Part shown: piece after piece, positions 1 to 9,112 of the stretch
Position numbering within the stretch: position 1 is the stretch's first letter
Layout of the letters: the number at the start of each line of letters is the position of its first letter
Source: Zhaonella formicivorans
Lineage (GTDB): Bacteria; Bacillota; DUOV01; Zhaonellaceae
Assembly: GCF_004353525.1 (NCBI RefSeq)
Contig: NZ_CP085524.1
Span: 248,001-312,000 of the forward strand
Reading direction: 5' to 3'
DNA: 64,000 nucleotides
Made by a program: the position numbers and the translations under genes
The notes under the pieces: model-generated
The model's input: the letters and a program-made list of their open reading frames with translations, nothing else
Database searches by the model: none
What the model was told of the DNA's origin: nothing

Positions 1-1
1 C

Positions 2-1825
2 CCCGATGTAGTTAAACTTGCCCACAAGCGAATGTACGATATTATTCTGGGGAAAGGTTATGAAGTTTTAAAGCCCGAAGATAATCCGCGCATTAGAAAA
101 ATCCATGGCAATGAAACCGTGAAAAGATTTAACTTTTTTAAAGAAGATTTTTTTGGTATTGACAAAACTCTGATGAAAATCGTCAATTATTTTCATGCTG
201 CAGCAATGAAAGGAGAAGAATCCCGGCAGGTATTGTATTTGGTCGGTCCCGTAGGTTCGGGTAAATCTTCTCTGGTAGAGGCTTTAAAGAAAGCGTTGGA
301 GTCCAGTGAGCCTATTTACATTTTGAAAGATTGTCCCATGAGAGAAGAACCCCTGCACCTTATACCCAAGCATTTGCGCCAAGAATTTGAAAAAATACTG
401 GGAGTTCAGATTGAAGGAGATTTGTGCCCTGTTTGCCGCTACAGGTTAAAGGAGGAGTACAATGGAGAGTATGAAAAATTCCCCGTGGTAACCAGCAATT
501 TTTCCATCAGGGCTAGAAAGGGGATCGGGGTTGTACCGCCTGTTGACCCCAACAATCAAGATACTTCAGTCCTAATCGGTTCGGTTGACATCTCGAAAAT
601 GGACCTTTATCCTGAGGACGATCCTCGCGTTTTTTCCCTAAACGGCGCATTTAATGTGGGCAACAGGGGCTTGGTGGAATTTATTGAGGTATTTAAAAAC
701 GACGTGGAGTACCTGCATACCATCATTACAGCTACCCAAGAGAAGTCAATCCCATCGCCCGGCAAAGGCTCCATGATCTACTTTGACGGAATTATCCTGG
801 CCCACTCCAACGAAGCTGAGTGGAATAAATTTAAATCAGACCATACTAACGAAGCTATTTTGGACAGAATTGTTAAAATCGAAGTTCCCTATTGTCTGGA
901 GTTAAATGAAGAGATTAAGATTTACAACAAGATTTTGCGAAAAAGCAATTTTGGGGCCCATATGGCGCCGCATACCATTGAAGTGGCAGCCATGTTTGCC
1001 ATCCTTACCAGGCTCGCTCCTTCCAGCAAAGTAGATCCCTTGACCAAATTAAAAATCTACAACGCCGAAGAAATAGTTGAAAAGGGGATGACCAAAAAGA
1101 TAGATATTACCGAATTGCGGGAAGAAGCAGGGCTGAGGGAAGGGATGACAGGCATTTCCACCAGGTTTATCGTCAAGGCTATCGACAATGCCCTGGCTAA
1201 TTCGGAATACAATTGCATTAACCCGTTAAGCGTAATGGAAAGCATTATCAAATCAGTTAAAGAGCTGGATATAGCAGAGGATGAAAAGAAAAAATATTTG
1301 GCATTTTTACAGGATACCATCAGAAAAGAATACAACCTGGTTTTGGAGAAAGAGATTACAAAGGCATTCATTCATAGTTACAAAGAGCAGGCTGAGAGCT
1401 TATTCAATAATTATCTGGACCATGCCGAAGCTTATGTGAACAAAAACAAGTTAAAAGATAAAGCCACAGGGGAGCAGCTGGAACCCGATGAAAAATTCAT
1501 GCGCTCCATCGAGGAACAGATTGGAATTACCGAGAGCTCAGCCAAAGGTTTCAGGATGGATGTCACTTCCTACATGTTTTATTTGATGCGCAACAACGGA
1601 AAGATAGATTACACATCTTACGAGCCATTAAAAGAGGCAATTGAGAAAAAGCTGACTGTCTCGGTAAAGGAATTATCCCGGGTAGTTACCAAGAGCAAAG
1701 TCAGAGATAAAGAGCAGGATGAAAAATACAACGCTATGGTAGAGGAAATGAAGGCTAACGGCTATTGCGATTACTGCTGCGATGTTATTTTAAAATACGC
1801 TGCCAATAATCTCTGGAAGGATTGA
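2..1825 (+). CDS. prkA: PrkA serine protein kinase / AAA+ protein (5' end outside window)
   Basis: PrkA-family protein with an AAA+ P-loop domain and a C-terminal kinase-like domain; in Bacillus and E. coli (YeaG) it acts in sporulation and stress responses. The Walker A region reads GPVGSGKSS near residue 72 of the visible part, followed by the family-typical [12 protein letters not shown] stretch. The frame is open from base 2, and the codons before the first visible ATG (position 32) read [10 protein letters not shown], matching the family's conserved region upstream of this point. The gene therefore starts outside the window, and position 32 is not its start. It overlaps yhbH by one base (TGATG), indicating translational coupling in a prkA-yhbH-spoVR operon. 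Confidence 0.95.
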   Translation, partial: PDVVKLAHKRMYDIILGKGYEVLKPEDNPRIRKIHGNETVKRFNFFKEDFFGIDKTLMKIVNYFHAAAMKGEESRQVLYLVGPVGSGKSSLVEALKKALESSEPIYILKDCPMREEPLHLIPKHLRQEFEKILGVQIEGDLCPVCRYRLKEEYNGEYEKFPVVTSNFSIRARKGIGVVPPVDPNNQDTSVLIGSVDISKMDLYPEDDPRVFSLNGAFNVGNRGLVEFIEVFKNDVEYLHTIITATQEKSIPSPGKGSMIYFDGIILAHSNEAEWNKFKSDHTNEAILDRIVKIEVPYCLELNEEIKIYNKILRKSNFGAHMAPHTIEVAAMFAILTRLAPSSKVDPLTKLKIYNAEEIVEKGMTKKIDITELREEAGLREGMTGISTRFIVKAIDNALANSEYNCINPLSVMESIIKSVKELDIAEDEKKKYLAFLQDTIRKEYNLVLEKEITKAFIHSYKEQAESLFNNYLDHAEAYVNKNKLKDKATGEQLEPDEKFMRSIEEQIGITESSAKGFRMDVTSYMFYLMRNNGKIDYTSYEPLKEAIEKKLTVSVKELSRVVTKSKVRDKEQDEKYNAMVEEMKANGYCDYCCDVILKYAANNLWKD

Positions 1826-2997
1826 TGGTGATGGCGATATTTAGAGACTTCAGTCCTATTGAGCGGGATAGGGCTGTGGAAGACCGCAGAAGGCACCGCC
1901 AGCTGACCGAGGAATCCATCAAAAGAAACTTGGCCGATATTTTATCCGAGGAAAGTATCATTGGCGAGAGCAAAAATAAAAAAATCAAAATCCCCATCCG
2001 GGGTTTGAAAGAATACCGGTTTATCTACGGCAAAAATGTACCTGGGGTGGGCAGCGGCGACGGTTCGGAGAAAAAAGGGGATGTTATCGGTCACGACGAC
2101 AATGGGCAAGGAAAGGGCAATAATGGCGCGGGCAATGAGCCGGGAGAAGATATTTACGAGACAGAAGTGACTATAGAGGATATCATCCACTACCTTTTCG
2201 AAGATTTAAATCTCCCCTTTTTGGAAAGGAAAAAGTTCTCCGAGATTTTATCCGAGAGTTCCCACAAGAGGTCCGGCTACCAAAAGAAAGGCATCACCCC
2301 TAGGCTTGCCAAAAAACGTACAGTGGTGGAAAAAATTAAGCGAAAACAAGCAACCATCAAGTCACTCAGGGAGGCGGAACTGGAAGAAGAAATAGGCAGG
2401 TTTCCCTTTAAAGAAGATGACTTAAGGTATCACCGGGTAAAAGAAACCAGAAAAAGGGAATTAAACGCAGTAGTCATCTGTATCATGGACACTTCAGGTT
2501 CCATGGACCAAGCAAAAAAATATCTGGCCAGGTCTTTCTTTTTCCTGCTGCACCAGTTCATAAAAATGAAATACCTCAATGTGGAGGTCGTTTTCATAGC
2601 CCATTCTACCGAGGCAAAGGTAGTGACGGAAAAAGAATTCTTCCACAAGGTGGAATCAGGAGGAACCTATATTTCCAGCGGTTATAAAAAGGCGCTGGAG
2701 GTTATCGAGCAAGCATACAATCCTGCCTTTTGGAATATCTACGCTTTCCACGTCAGCGACGGCGATAACTGGAGCGAAGATGACAATAAGGCAATCGAAT
2801 ATGCCAAAAAGCTTTGTGAAGTGTGCAATCTTTTTGGCTATGCGGAGATATTGCCGGGGGTCAAACCAAGCAATATCAAATACAAATATATTGAAAAAAT
2901 AAAAGATCACAATTTTGTTACCACAACAATTGATAAAAAAGAAGACTTATGGCCTGCTCTTAAAAATATTTTGAAAAAAGACTCGAAAGAAGGTTAA
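1825..2997 (+). CDS. yhbH: YhbH/YeaH family sporulation protein (DUF444, VWA-like)
   Basis: DUF444 protein of about 390 residues, the usual partner of PrkA (E. coli YeaH). The N-terminal half is charged and low in complexity, with a Gly/Asp/Asn-rich linker around residues 80-115. The C-terminal half is a von Willebrand A-like domain with a MIDAS motif (DTSGSM, about residue 217) and a later SDGDNWSED stretch. Start choice: ATG at 1825 overlaps the prkA stop, with GGAAGG four bases upstream. An in-frame ATG at 1831 is nearly as good, and a TTG at 1822 is possible but less likely. The exact role in spores is unknown for the family. Confidence 0.93.
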   Translation: MVMAIFRDFSPIERDRAVEDRRRHRQLTEESIKRNLADILSEESIIGESKNKKIKIPIRGLKEYRFIYGKNVPGVGSGDGSEKKGDVIGHDDNGQGKGNNGAGNEPGEDIYETEVTIEDIIHYLFEDLNLPFLERKKFSEILSESSHKRSGYQKKGITPRLAKKRTVVEKIKRKQATIKSLREAELEEEIGRFPFKEDDLRYHRVKETRKRELNAVVICIMDTSGSMDQAKKYLARSFFFLLHQFIKMKYLNVEVVFIAHSTEAKVVTEKEFFHKVESGGTYISSGYKKALEVIEQAYNPAFWNIYAFHVSDGDNWSEDDNKAIEYAKKLCEVCNLFGYAEILPGVKPSNIKYKYIEKIKDHNFVTTTIDKKEDLWPALKNILKKDSKEG

Positions 2998-3001
2998 GAG
3001 C

Positions 3002-4369
3002 ATGGACTACACGCTGGCTGATTTGCAAAAATGGGGCGACAAAATAGAGGAAACTGCTAAAGGTTTGGGCTTGGATTTTTTTCCCCAGGAATTTGAAATT
3101 GTCAATTATGAAGATATGCTGGCCTATGAGGCGTATGTGGGAATGCCTTCCAGGTACCCCCATTGGAGTTTTGGCAAAGCATACGAAAGGCTGAAAACGC
3201 TGTATAAATATAATTTATCGGGGCTGCCCTACGAGATGGTGATTAATTCCGACCCTTGCATTGCCTATTTGTTGAAAGAAAATACGCTGCTCTTGCAGAT
3301 CCTGACTATCGCCCACGTATATGCCCACAACGATTTCTTCAAAAATAACAGGCTTTTCAAAGAAGGGACCGACGCAAAATATACGGTGGAGAGTTTTAAA
3401 AATCATGCTGCGATGATTAGAAGCTATATTAATGACCCCAGCATCGGTTATGAAAGCGTGGAAAAGATTTTAAACGCAGCCCATAGCATTAAACTGCAGA
3501 TTACCAGGACTGTTGGTGAGAAAATATTAACTGATGAAGAGCTAAGGCAAAAATTAATTGCAGATTATAAAAAGAAACATGTCAATTATAGTATTTTGGA
3601 GCCTTATAAACCCCTTGAACCACCGGATTTAAGCAAAGTACCTTTAGAACCCCAGGAGGATTTGCTGCTGTTCATTATGGAGTATGGTGAATTGGCGGAA
3701 TGGGAAAAAAACCTCCTGGAGATAGTCCGCGAGGAAACAAGATATTTTATTCCGCAGATTGAAACGAAAATCATGAATGAAGGATGGGCCAGTTACTGGC
3801 ATTATAAAATCCTGCAAAAGCTGGAGCTTCCTTCTTCCTTCTATTTGGAATTTATTAAACGCCATAATGAGGTTGTCAGGCCGGTGCTGGGAGGTATCAA
3901 CCCCTACTTTTTAGGGTTTGAAATTTTTAAAGATTTAGCTGAAAAATACGGGCAGGAAAAAATATTTGAAGTGCGTTCCCTGGAAAGGGATCAGTCCTTT
4001 ATCCGCAAATTTTTGACCCAGGAGCTTTGCGTTAACTTGCATTTATTTGAATATGTGAAAAAAGGGAACGACTACGTTGTGGAAGAAGTGGCCGATGAAG
4101 AAGGCTGGAAAGAGATCAGGAATACTTTGAGCAATTCAGCGGGCATGGGCATGGTTCCTTTAATCCGGGTAAGCGATATGTCCAGAAAAGATAAAACGCT
4201 GACCTTAGAGCATGTATTTGACGGGAGGGAACTGCAAAAAAATTATATGGAAGAAACAGTGAAGTATATCGTTGACTTGTGGGGGCATCCGGTCCTCTTA
4301 AGGACCACTTTAAATGGGAAAAACACTACCCTTGTCTGCGATGAAAACAAGAAGATTAAATACATCTAA
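3002..4369 (+). CDS. spoVR: SpoVR family protein
   Basis: SpoVR-like protein (455 residues; family about 430-510), required for normal spore cortex formation in Bacillus; E. coli YcgB is the homologue. Family signatures are visible: YPHWSFGKAYERLK near residue 52, HVYAHNDFFKNN near 112, and NEGWASYWHYKI near 255. It starts four bases after the yhbH stop, with AAGAAGG as ribosome site, and ends before a strong terminator, so it closes the prkA-yhbH-spoVR operon. This three-gene order is conserved widely in both spore formers and Proteobacteria. Confidence 0.95.
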   Translation: MDYTLADLQKWGDKIEETAKGLGLDFFPQEFEIVNYEDMLAYEAYVGMPSRYPHWSFGKAYERLKTLYKYNLSGLPYEMVINSDPCIAYLLKENTLLLQILTIAHVYAHNDFFKNNRLFKEGTDAKYTVESFKNHAAMIRSYINDPSIGYESVEKILNAAHSIKLQITRTVGEKILTDEELRQKLIADYKKKHVNYSILEPYKPLEPPDLSKVPLEPQEDLLLFIMEYGELAEWEKNLLEIVREETRYFIPQIETKIMNEGWASYWHYKILQKLELPSSFYLEFIKRHNEVVRPVLGGINPYFLGFEIFKDLAEKYGQEKIFEVRSLERDQSFIRKFLTQELCVNLHLFEYVKKGNDYVVEEVADEEGWKEIRNTLSNSAGMGMVPLIRVSDMSRKDKTLTLEHVFDGRELQKNYMEETVKYIVDLWGHPVLLRTTLNGKNTTLVCDENKKIKYI

Positions 4370-4395
4370 AGATACACTAATGTATAACTTCTAAG

Positions 4396-4426
4396 GAGTT
4401 ACTCAACCGGGAGTAACTCTTTTTTT
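4396..4426 (+). terminator. Intrinsic terminator of the prkA-yhbH-spoVR operon
   Basis: A perfect 9-bp stem (GAGTTACTC / GAGTAACTC) with a six-base loop, followed by seven T residues, 26 bases after the spoVR stop. Confidence 0.93.
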
Positions 4427-4452
4427 ATTATGGCTTTTAACGGTGAAGACGA

Positions 4453-4477
4453 TTGTGAAAGAATACTTTTTCTTTAT
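4453..4477 (+). repeat. 25-bp direct repeat, copy 1
   Basis: A 25-base sequence beginning TTGTGAAAGAATAC that recurs exactly at 4950-4974. It contains an inner dyad, AAAGAA...TTCTTT. This copy lies 12 bases upstream of the -35 box of the small-peptide gene promoter. Function unknown; it could be a regulator site or a duplicated remnant. Confidence 0.8.
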
Positions 4478-4489
4478 TAACTAAGAGCA

Positions 4490-4518
4490 TTGACGATTAA
4501 AAAAGTCTGCATTATAAT
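4490..4518 (+). promoter_or_regulatory. Sigma-A type promoter of the 47-residue peptide gene
   Basis: TTGACG (4490-4495), a 17-base spacer and a consensus TATAAT (4513-4518). This is a near-perfect vegetative promoter about 68 bases upstream of the ATG at 4586. Confidence 0.8.
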
Positions 4519-4585
4519 GAAAACAAGTCAATTATCTGAAAATTAAGAAAACATAAACATAATATCACAATAAGGAGGAATCAGG

Positions 4586-4729
4586 ATGACTCAGTTACTG
4601 CAAAAAACGGCCGGCGGGCTTGCCTTTGTTTACTCGGGAGTATTGACAGCTTCTTTTGCTGTAGCGGGCTTAATGTCATTAATATCGGTAGCGGCAGTTG
4701 TTGCCGGATTGTTTGGGGCGTTTAATTAA
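4586..4729 (+). CDS. Small hydrophobic peptide, 47 residues, unknown function
   Basis: A short gene with every sign of expression: a sigma-A promoter at 4490-4518, a consensus ribosome site (AAGGAGG, 4572-4578) 7 bases before the ATG, and a hairpin 30 bases after the stop. The product starts MTQLLQKTAGG and then continues as an almost uninterrupted hydrophobic Gly/Ala/Val/Leu stretch ending GLFGAFN. It is long enough for one or two membrane passes and has hardly any charge. It resembles small membrane peptides or unmodified bacteriocin-like peptides, but no export or immunity gene is adjacent, so no function is assigned. It is flanked by two copies of a 25-bp repeat. Confidence 0.75.
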   Translation: MTQLLQKTAGGLAFVYSGVLTASFAVAGLMSLISVAAVVAGLFGAFN

Positions 4730-4759
4730 GTTGCCTTTTCCGTAGGAGTAAATAGTTAG

Positions 4760-4789
4760 GCCAAAAGCCGGGGAGACCCGGCTTTTGGC
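4760..4789 (+). terminator. Hairpin after the small peptide gene
   Basis: A perfect 13-bp stem, GCCAAAAGCCGGG / CCCGGCTTTTGGC, with a GAGA loop. The downstream T run is poor (ATTTAGAT), so it may act as a transcript-stabilising hairpin as well as a terminator. Confidence 0.7.
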
Positions 4790-4949
4790 ATTTAGATAGA
4801 TCTGGTTTTTGTCATATTTTTTAGCTGCTTTTACAGCTAACAGTTTAATTATAGCTTGTGTAGTGATAAAAATTACCACAGATATGTGCTGTAATTTTGC
4901 CTAGCCAAAATTTATTTACCGCAATGATAGCGAATATGGGATTGAGTAT

Positions 4950-4974
4950 TTGTGAAAGAATACTTTTTCTTTAT
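4950..4974 (+). repeat. 25-bp direct repeat, copy 2
   Basis: Exact second copy of the 25-base repeat at 4453-4477, 497 bases downstream, on the other side of the small peptide gene. The remaining bases to 5119 hold only a possible promoter (TTACTG, 18 bases, TAAAAT) for the DUF3147 pair. Confidence 0.8.
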
Positions 4975-5119
4975 CTACGGCGGCTGTTGACGGACCGGGC
5001 GTCCTAGCATCGCCTAGTCCTAAATTACGAAAGCAGGTTTGCCGCCGGCTTATGTTACTGGTTTTTGTTGGTTTGTGGTAAAATCATAGTTGTAGAGCGA
5101 AGTGTTGGGAGGGGAAAAG

Positions 5120-5494
5120 ATGTCCGCAGAACTAGGTCTTAAAATTGCCCTCCGCTTTTTTTTGGGTGGTGGCGCCGTGGCATTATCCGCTGTTATAGCC
5201 AGGTCCATGGGTGGCAGGGTGGGAGGCATCTTTGCAGCTTTTCCGGCTGTCTATGTTTCCGCAGTGGTTGCGGTTGGTATAAATTCACCAAAGACTGCTG
5301 CCCTGGCAGCCACGCTGGAACTATCGAAAGGGGCCCTGGTGGGTATGCTGGCAAACATTTTCTGCGCTTGCAGTGCGGCTTGGTATATTCCGAAATACGG
5401 CTGGAAAAAAGGACTGGTGCTGGCATTAGTTGTTTGGGCTTTTTTAGCTACACTGATCTATTATGTTGCTTTCGAAATGGGCTGGGTGAATTAA
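5120..5494 (+). CDS. DUF3147 family small membrane protein
   Basis: A 124-residue integral membrane protein with four predicted hydrophobic segments. The family hallmark GGIFAAFPAV lies near residue 34, after an FFLGGGAV stretch. Start: ATG at 5120, five bases after GGGAGGGG; the GTG and TTG codons upstream lie on or before this ribosome site. It is followed by a paralogue only one base away. Function is unknown for the family. Confidence 0.85.
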   Translation: MSAELGLKIALRFFLGGGAVALSAVIARSMGGRVGGIFAAFPAVYVSAVVAVGINSPKTAALAATLELSKGALVGMLANIFCACSAAWYIPKYGWKKGLVLALVVWAFLATLIYYVAFEMGWVN

Positions 5495-5495
5495 G

Positions 5496-5894
5496 ATGAG
5501 TTTAGATTGGTTGGATATAGCCGTACGGTTTGTTTTTGGCGGCAGCGCAGTGGTGGCAAGCTATTTAGTCTCCCTTTTTGTACCCTGGAAGTCTTTTGCC
5601 GGGATTTTTGCCGCCTTTCCTGCTGTAATGGCTGCAGCAGTGATTCTGACAGGCTGTAAACAAGGTTCTGCCCAAGCAGGAGAAGTAGCGTTCGGGGCAG
5701 TGGCGGGGATGTTGGGGTGTACTTTCTGTGTAGTAGGGGCAGTTTTGCTGAGCAGATTGTTTCAAAACTGGGCAGTTGGCCTCTTCTTGTCGCTGTTTGT
5801 CTGGTTAGGCGCTGCCGTATTTTTCAACAACTTGACCGGTAAAATGAAAAAATCAGGCCAGGACAGTGTTCGCGGGAAGCGGCCAATATTATGA
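5496..5894 (+). CDS. DUF3147 family small membrane protein, second copy
   Basis: Paralogue of the preceding gene: RFVFGGSAV near residue 10 and FAGIFAAFPAVMAA near residue 34, again four hydrophobic segments. The pair probably works as a heterodimer, as in other duplicated four-helix membrane families (inference). The last 15 or so residues (after NNLTGKM) are hydrophilic and unlike the first copy. They overlap the start of an SDR remnant in another frame, so the native 3' end may have been replaced when that fragment arrived. Confidence 0.82.
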   Translation: MSLDWLDIAVRFVFGGSAVVASYLVSLFVPWKSFAGIFAAFPAVMAAAVILTGCKQGSAQAGEVAFGAVAGMLGCTFCVVGAVLLSRLFQNWAVGLFLSLFVWLGAAVFFNNLTGKMKKSGQDSVRGKRPIL

Positions 5895-6157
5895 ACTCTT
5901 TGACCCATGCTTTAGCTGTTTCATTTGCTCCGGATGGTATCAAGGTCAACGCCATCAGCCCCGGCTGGATTGAAACAGGGGGTTATTCTCCGCTGCGGAA
6001 GAATGATCATCTTCAGCATCCCGCGGGACGGGTAGGTAAACGCGAGGATGTAGCCCGGGCTTGCCTTTTCCTGACAAGCCCGGGGAATGATTTTATCACC
6101 GGGGCCCATTTAGTGATCGACGGTGGGATGACCAGGAAAATGACTTATGAAGAGTAA
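5843..6157 (+). pseudogene. 3' fragment of a short-chain dehydrogenase/reductase
   Basis: The frame from 5843 encodes only the C-terminal third of a classical SDR: ALAVSFAPDGIKVNAISPGWIETGG, then GRVGKREDVA, and the ending TGAHLVIDGGMT. The Rossmann glycine motif and the catalytic Tyr-x3-Lys are missing, and an in-frame stop at 5840-5842 closes the frame upstream. An ATG at 5891 could still start an 88-residue product, but it could not be an active enzyme. It overlaps the 3' end of the convergent DUF763 gene by 13 bases. Confidence 0.85.
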
Positions 6158-7353
6158 AGCCATTCCTCTTGTTTGCCTAATTTGCGCAGGGCTTCTAATT
6201 TTTCCATCTCTCCGATTTTAGCTTTGGTGATGGCGGTCCGCAAAACCTGCAGGGAGTGGGTCAAATCCTGGCGCTGCACTGGAAACGGATAGCCATCTTT
6301 GCCGCCGTGGGCAAAGGTATATCTGACTGGGTCGTGAAAACTGGGTTTAGCACCGTGGGTTACTTCGGCCACCATTGCCAGCGCCCGCAGTGTGCTCGGA
6401 CCGACTCCGGGGGTCTCCAGCAATTTTTCGTAATTCTCCGGAGGTTTCTCATATAGCCGGTACAAAATTTTATCCAGGTAGCGGACTGAGGGAATGGGGT
6501 GGCTGGCGGGCATAGTCATTTGGCGAGGGCTTGGACTTAATCCCCCTGGTTGCAAAGCAGGCTCATTAAGGCTGCCATGGAATGGTTCGTTGCTAAAAAG
6601 GTTTAGTTGTTGTTGTACGCTGGGCTCTTGTTTTGGGCCGGGAGCGTTAAGAGAGGCAGACTTCATAACTTTCAGGACCAGCTCGGGCTTCTCCCGGCAC
6701 AACTCTACGGAAGCTTTTCTTGTAGCCTCGTTATCTAGATAAACCAAGTTGAGCACATTTTGTTCAGGAAAGCCGCAAACAGCCTGATGGGGATCAATCA
6801 CAAAGCTCTGCACCGTTTCACTAAGCCAGTGGTACCTACGGGCGTAACGGGTGCTCCCGTTCATTCCCTGCTGAACCACCGCCCAGTTGCCGCTGGAGTC
6901 AAAAATAAAAAAATGGTGGTATAGTTCATACCCATCTTGTACTGCCGCAGAATCTACCTTAGCCACTAAGCGGCTGGTCCTTTGCAGTCCTGCCAAATCA
7001 TTGGATAAGCCGTATTTTTCCCCTGCCTCCGCTATTTCGGTTGGTGTTTTTCTTGATGCTTTACCTTTACCGCCGGCGAAAAACAATCCCAGCTCGCCTT
7101 GCAAGTTTTGCAAACCCTCTTTTAAGGCTCCACATACTACGGTAGTCAAACCGGAGGAATGCCAGTCAAAGCCGAGTACGCTGCCGAATGCTTGAAACCA
7201 CACCGGGTCGGACAGCCTTTTAAGCACTTCCGCCGGGCCGTACTCCATGACTATAACTTCTACTATTAGGGCACCTAACTGCTTCATTTTTTCAAAAAGC
7301 CAGGGTGGACAGTGGCCGCCGTGCAGCGGTACATTTGCTATGCCTGTTTTCAC
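6145..7353 (-). CDS. DUF763 domain protein
   Basis: About 400 residues of the DUF763 family, known mostly from archaea and thermophilic bacteria. It begins with TGIANVPLHGGHCPPWLFEKM, close to the family consensus. A helix-hairpin-helix-like stretch (LLETPGVGPSTLRALA, about residue 310) hints at nucleic-acid contact. Start: GTG at 7353 with GGAGG about 10 bases upstream; a TTG at 7371 is upstream of that ribosome site. No function is established for the family. Confidence 0.85.
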   Translation of the reverse strand: MKTGIANVPLHGGHCPPWLFEKMKQLGALIVEVIVMEYGPAEVLKRLSDPVWFQAFGSVLGFDWHSSGLTTVVCGALKEGLQNLQGELGLFFAGGKGKASRKTPTEIAEAGEKYGLSNDLAGLQRTSRLVAKVDSAAVQDGYELYHHFFIFDSSGNWAVVQQGMNGSTRYARRYHWLSETVQSFVIDPHQAVCGFPEQNVLNLVYLDNEATRKASVELCREKPELVLKVMKSASLNAPGPKQEPSVQQQLNLFSNEPFHGSLNEPALQPGGLSPSPRQMTMPASHPIPSVRYLDKILYRLYEKPPENYEKLLETPGVGPSTLRALAMVAEVTHGAKPSFHDPVRYTFAHGGKDGYPFPVQRQDLTHSLQVLRTAITKAKIGEMEKLEALRKLGKQEEWLYSS

Positions 7354-7710
7354 TCTCCTAACTCCTCCCAATTTCCTGCTAATTCAATTCTAACATATTA
7401 ATCAGTCGCTGTGCTACCAGCCGCCAATCCCCGAGAAAATATCATCAGTACCGTACGTCTCTTTACAGCCAGGTGGTAGTGTAAGAAAGCCGTAGACAAA
7501 GAATAAAGGCTTTCATTGCAATTCCCCGTTTTTTAGGATCTATTTTGTTATTTAAATATTCGGGCGTAAGAATTACGCTTACCATAGGAAATTAGGATAA
7601 ATAGAACAATTTATATGTGCTATTAATGAGAAGGAAATTTTGTGCAAGGCACTTAAAAAAGCTCGGCAAATTGCTGAACGGGCAGGAGTAGCCTGAATTT
7701 TTTCTACAGC
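7354..7710. other. Gene-poor gap between two minus-strand genes
   Basis: No convincing long gene. It must hold the promoter of the DUF763 gene. On the plus strand, an AAGGA box at 7631-7635 precedes a TTG-started 18-codon frame (7640-7696, KALKKARQIAERAGVA) or an ATG-started 21-codon frame (7626), both ending shortly before the hairpin terminator at 7711-7739. A small transcript or peptide is possible but unproven. Confidence 0.4.
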
Positions 7711-7739
7711 AAAGACCTCCGGCGGCTCGGAGGTCTTTT
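7711..7739. terminator. Hairpin terminator, bidirectional
   Basis: Stem AAAGACCTCCG / CGGAGGTCTTT with a six-base loop and T runs on either strand. On the minus strand it ends the CDF transporter transcript, which stops at 7766; on the plus strand it would end any small transcript from 7600-7700. Confidence 0.85.
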
Positions 7740-7765
7740 ATATAGTTCCCTTGATTTTCCTTATA

Positions 7766-8935
7766 TTAAGCATATTTTCGGTCTACCGTGATGATGCACT
7801 CATAGAGGGGGTGCTGTCTTTTTATCTTCCCGGCAATTTTTTGCTTAAGTTCGTTTTCCTGTTTTTTGCTAAACCCTGCATCCACAACTACATCGAAAAT
7901 GAGGTTTTGTTTTTTGCCTTCTCCCACGATGCGCAGATCATGGAAGGAGAGTACTTCCGGAAAATCGCCTAAAGTTTGCTGGAGATCATTTTGTACTTTA
8001 GAAGTGAGTTCACAATCCATGTTTACTGGGTCCATATGAATGGTTAGCAAGATATTCAGTTCCTTGGAAATTTCCTTTTCGGCGGTATCAATAATTTCAT
8101 GTATTTCCATTAGTTCCATATCACTTGGCACTTCGGCATGGATGGAGGCCATGTAATTTCCCGGGCCGTAGCTGTGCACGATTAAGTCGTGGGTTCCGAT
8201 AATTCCTTCGTAACTCAACACTTTGCCGGTTATTTTTTTGACCAGTTCTTCCGGTGGCGCTTCCCCCAGGAGTGGGCTGATTGTGTCCTTGGTCAAATTA
8301 ATTCCGGCAAAAAATATTATTCCGGCGACGATTAGCCCTACATAGCCATCGATGGGAAATGGGGTCCAAAGCGAGATTAACAGGGATAACGCAATGCAGC
8401 TTGAGGATAGAACATCGCCAATGCTGTCTGCTGATGCTGCCTCCAAAGTTTTTGAGTCTATCATGCGGGCAAGTTTTTTATTAAAAACAGCCAGCCATAC
8501 TTTGAAAGATATTGAAACTAAAAGAACTAAAAAAGCTGTAAGGTTAAAATTTATTTCAACTGGATTAAGGATGCGTTGAAAAGAGGTTTGAAAAAATTCA
8601 AAACCAATTAGGATCACTAAAAAGGCCACGATTAAACCGGCGATATATTCAATACGCTTGTGCCCAAAGGGATGTTCCGGGTCTGCGGGTTTATTGGCCA
8701 AGCGAAAGCCGATTATGGTCACTACTGAAGAAGCCATATCGGATAAATTGTTAAAAGAATCGGCAATTACCGCTATGCTGTTTACAATCAGTCCAATAGA
8801 TAATTTAATGACGAAAAGCAGTAGATTAACGGCAACTCCCACTGCACCTGCTAACGTGCCATATTGTTTTCTAACGTCAACGTCTCTTGTATTGTCATAA
8901 TGCTTGATAAAAGTTTTAATTAATAAACCGGTCAT
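7766..8935 (-). CDS. Cation diffusion facilitator family transporter, probable Mn2+/Fe2+ type
   Basis: Six-helix CDF exporter with a C-terminal cytoplasmic dimerisation domain (from about residue 205). TM2 carries ADSFNNLSD (Asn62 and Asp66 spaced NxxxD) and TM5 carries SADSIGDVLSS (DxxxD). In this family HxxxD in TM5 marks zinc transporters, and DxxxD marks the manganese/iron group, so Mn2+ or Fe2+ is the likelier substrate (inference from motif). HPFGHKRIE between TM2 and TM3 is conserved. Start: ATG at 8935, eight bases after AAGAAGG; the GTG at 8944 sits on the ribosome site. Confidence 0.92.
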   Translation of the reverse strand: MTGLLIKTFIKHYDNTRDVDVRKQYGTLAGAVGVAVNLLLFVIKLSIGLIVNSIAVIADSFNNLSDMASSVVTIIGFRLANKPADPEHPFGHKRIEYIAGLIVAFLVILIGFEFFQTSFQRILNPVEINFNLTAFLVLLVSISFKVWLAVFNKKLARMIDSKTLEAASADSIGDVLSSSCIALSLLISLWTPFPIDGYVGLIVAGIIFFAGINLTKDTISPLLGEAPPEELVKKITGKVLSYEGIIGTHDLIVHSYGPGNYMASIHAEVPSDMELMEIHEIIDTAEKEISKELNILLTIHMDPVNMDCELTSKVQNDLQQTLGDFPEVLSFHDLRIVGEGKKQNLIFDVVVDAGFSKKQENELKQKIAGKIKRQHPLYECIITVDRKYA

Positions 8936-9112
8936 CAAATTCACCTTCTTTGCGATGTAACTTAATTCAACTAAAGTTTTACCAATCTAAAATTATAGAT
9001 TATTTTTCCAAAATTATAAAGGTAGATTTAAATTAAACTAAAAAACTTGTCTTTTACTCGCGATTTTAATAAAATTTATTCGATATATCAGTTACGGAAT
9101 GGAGTGGCTTAG

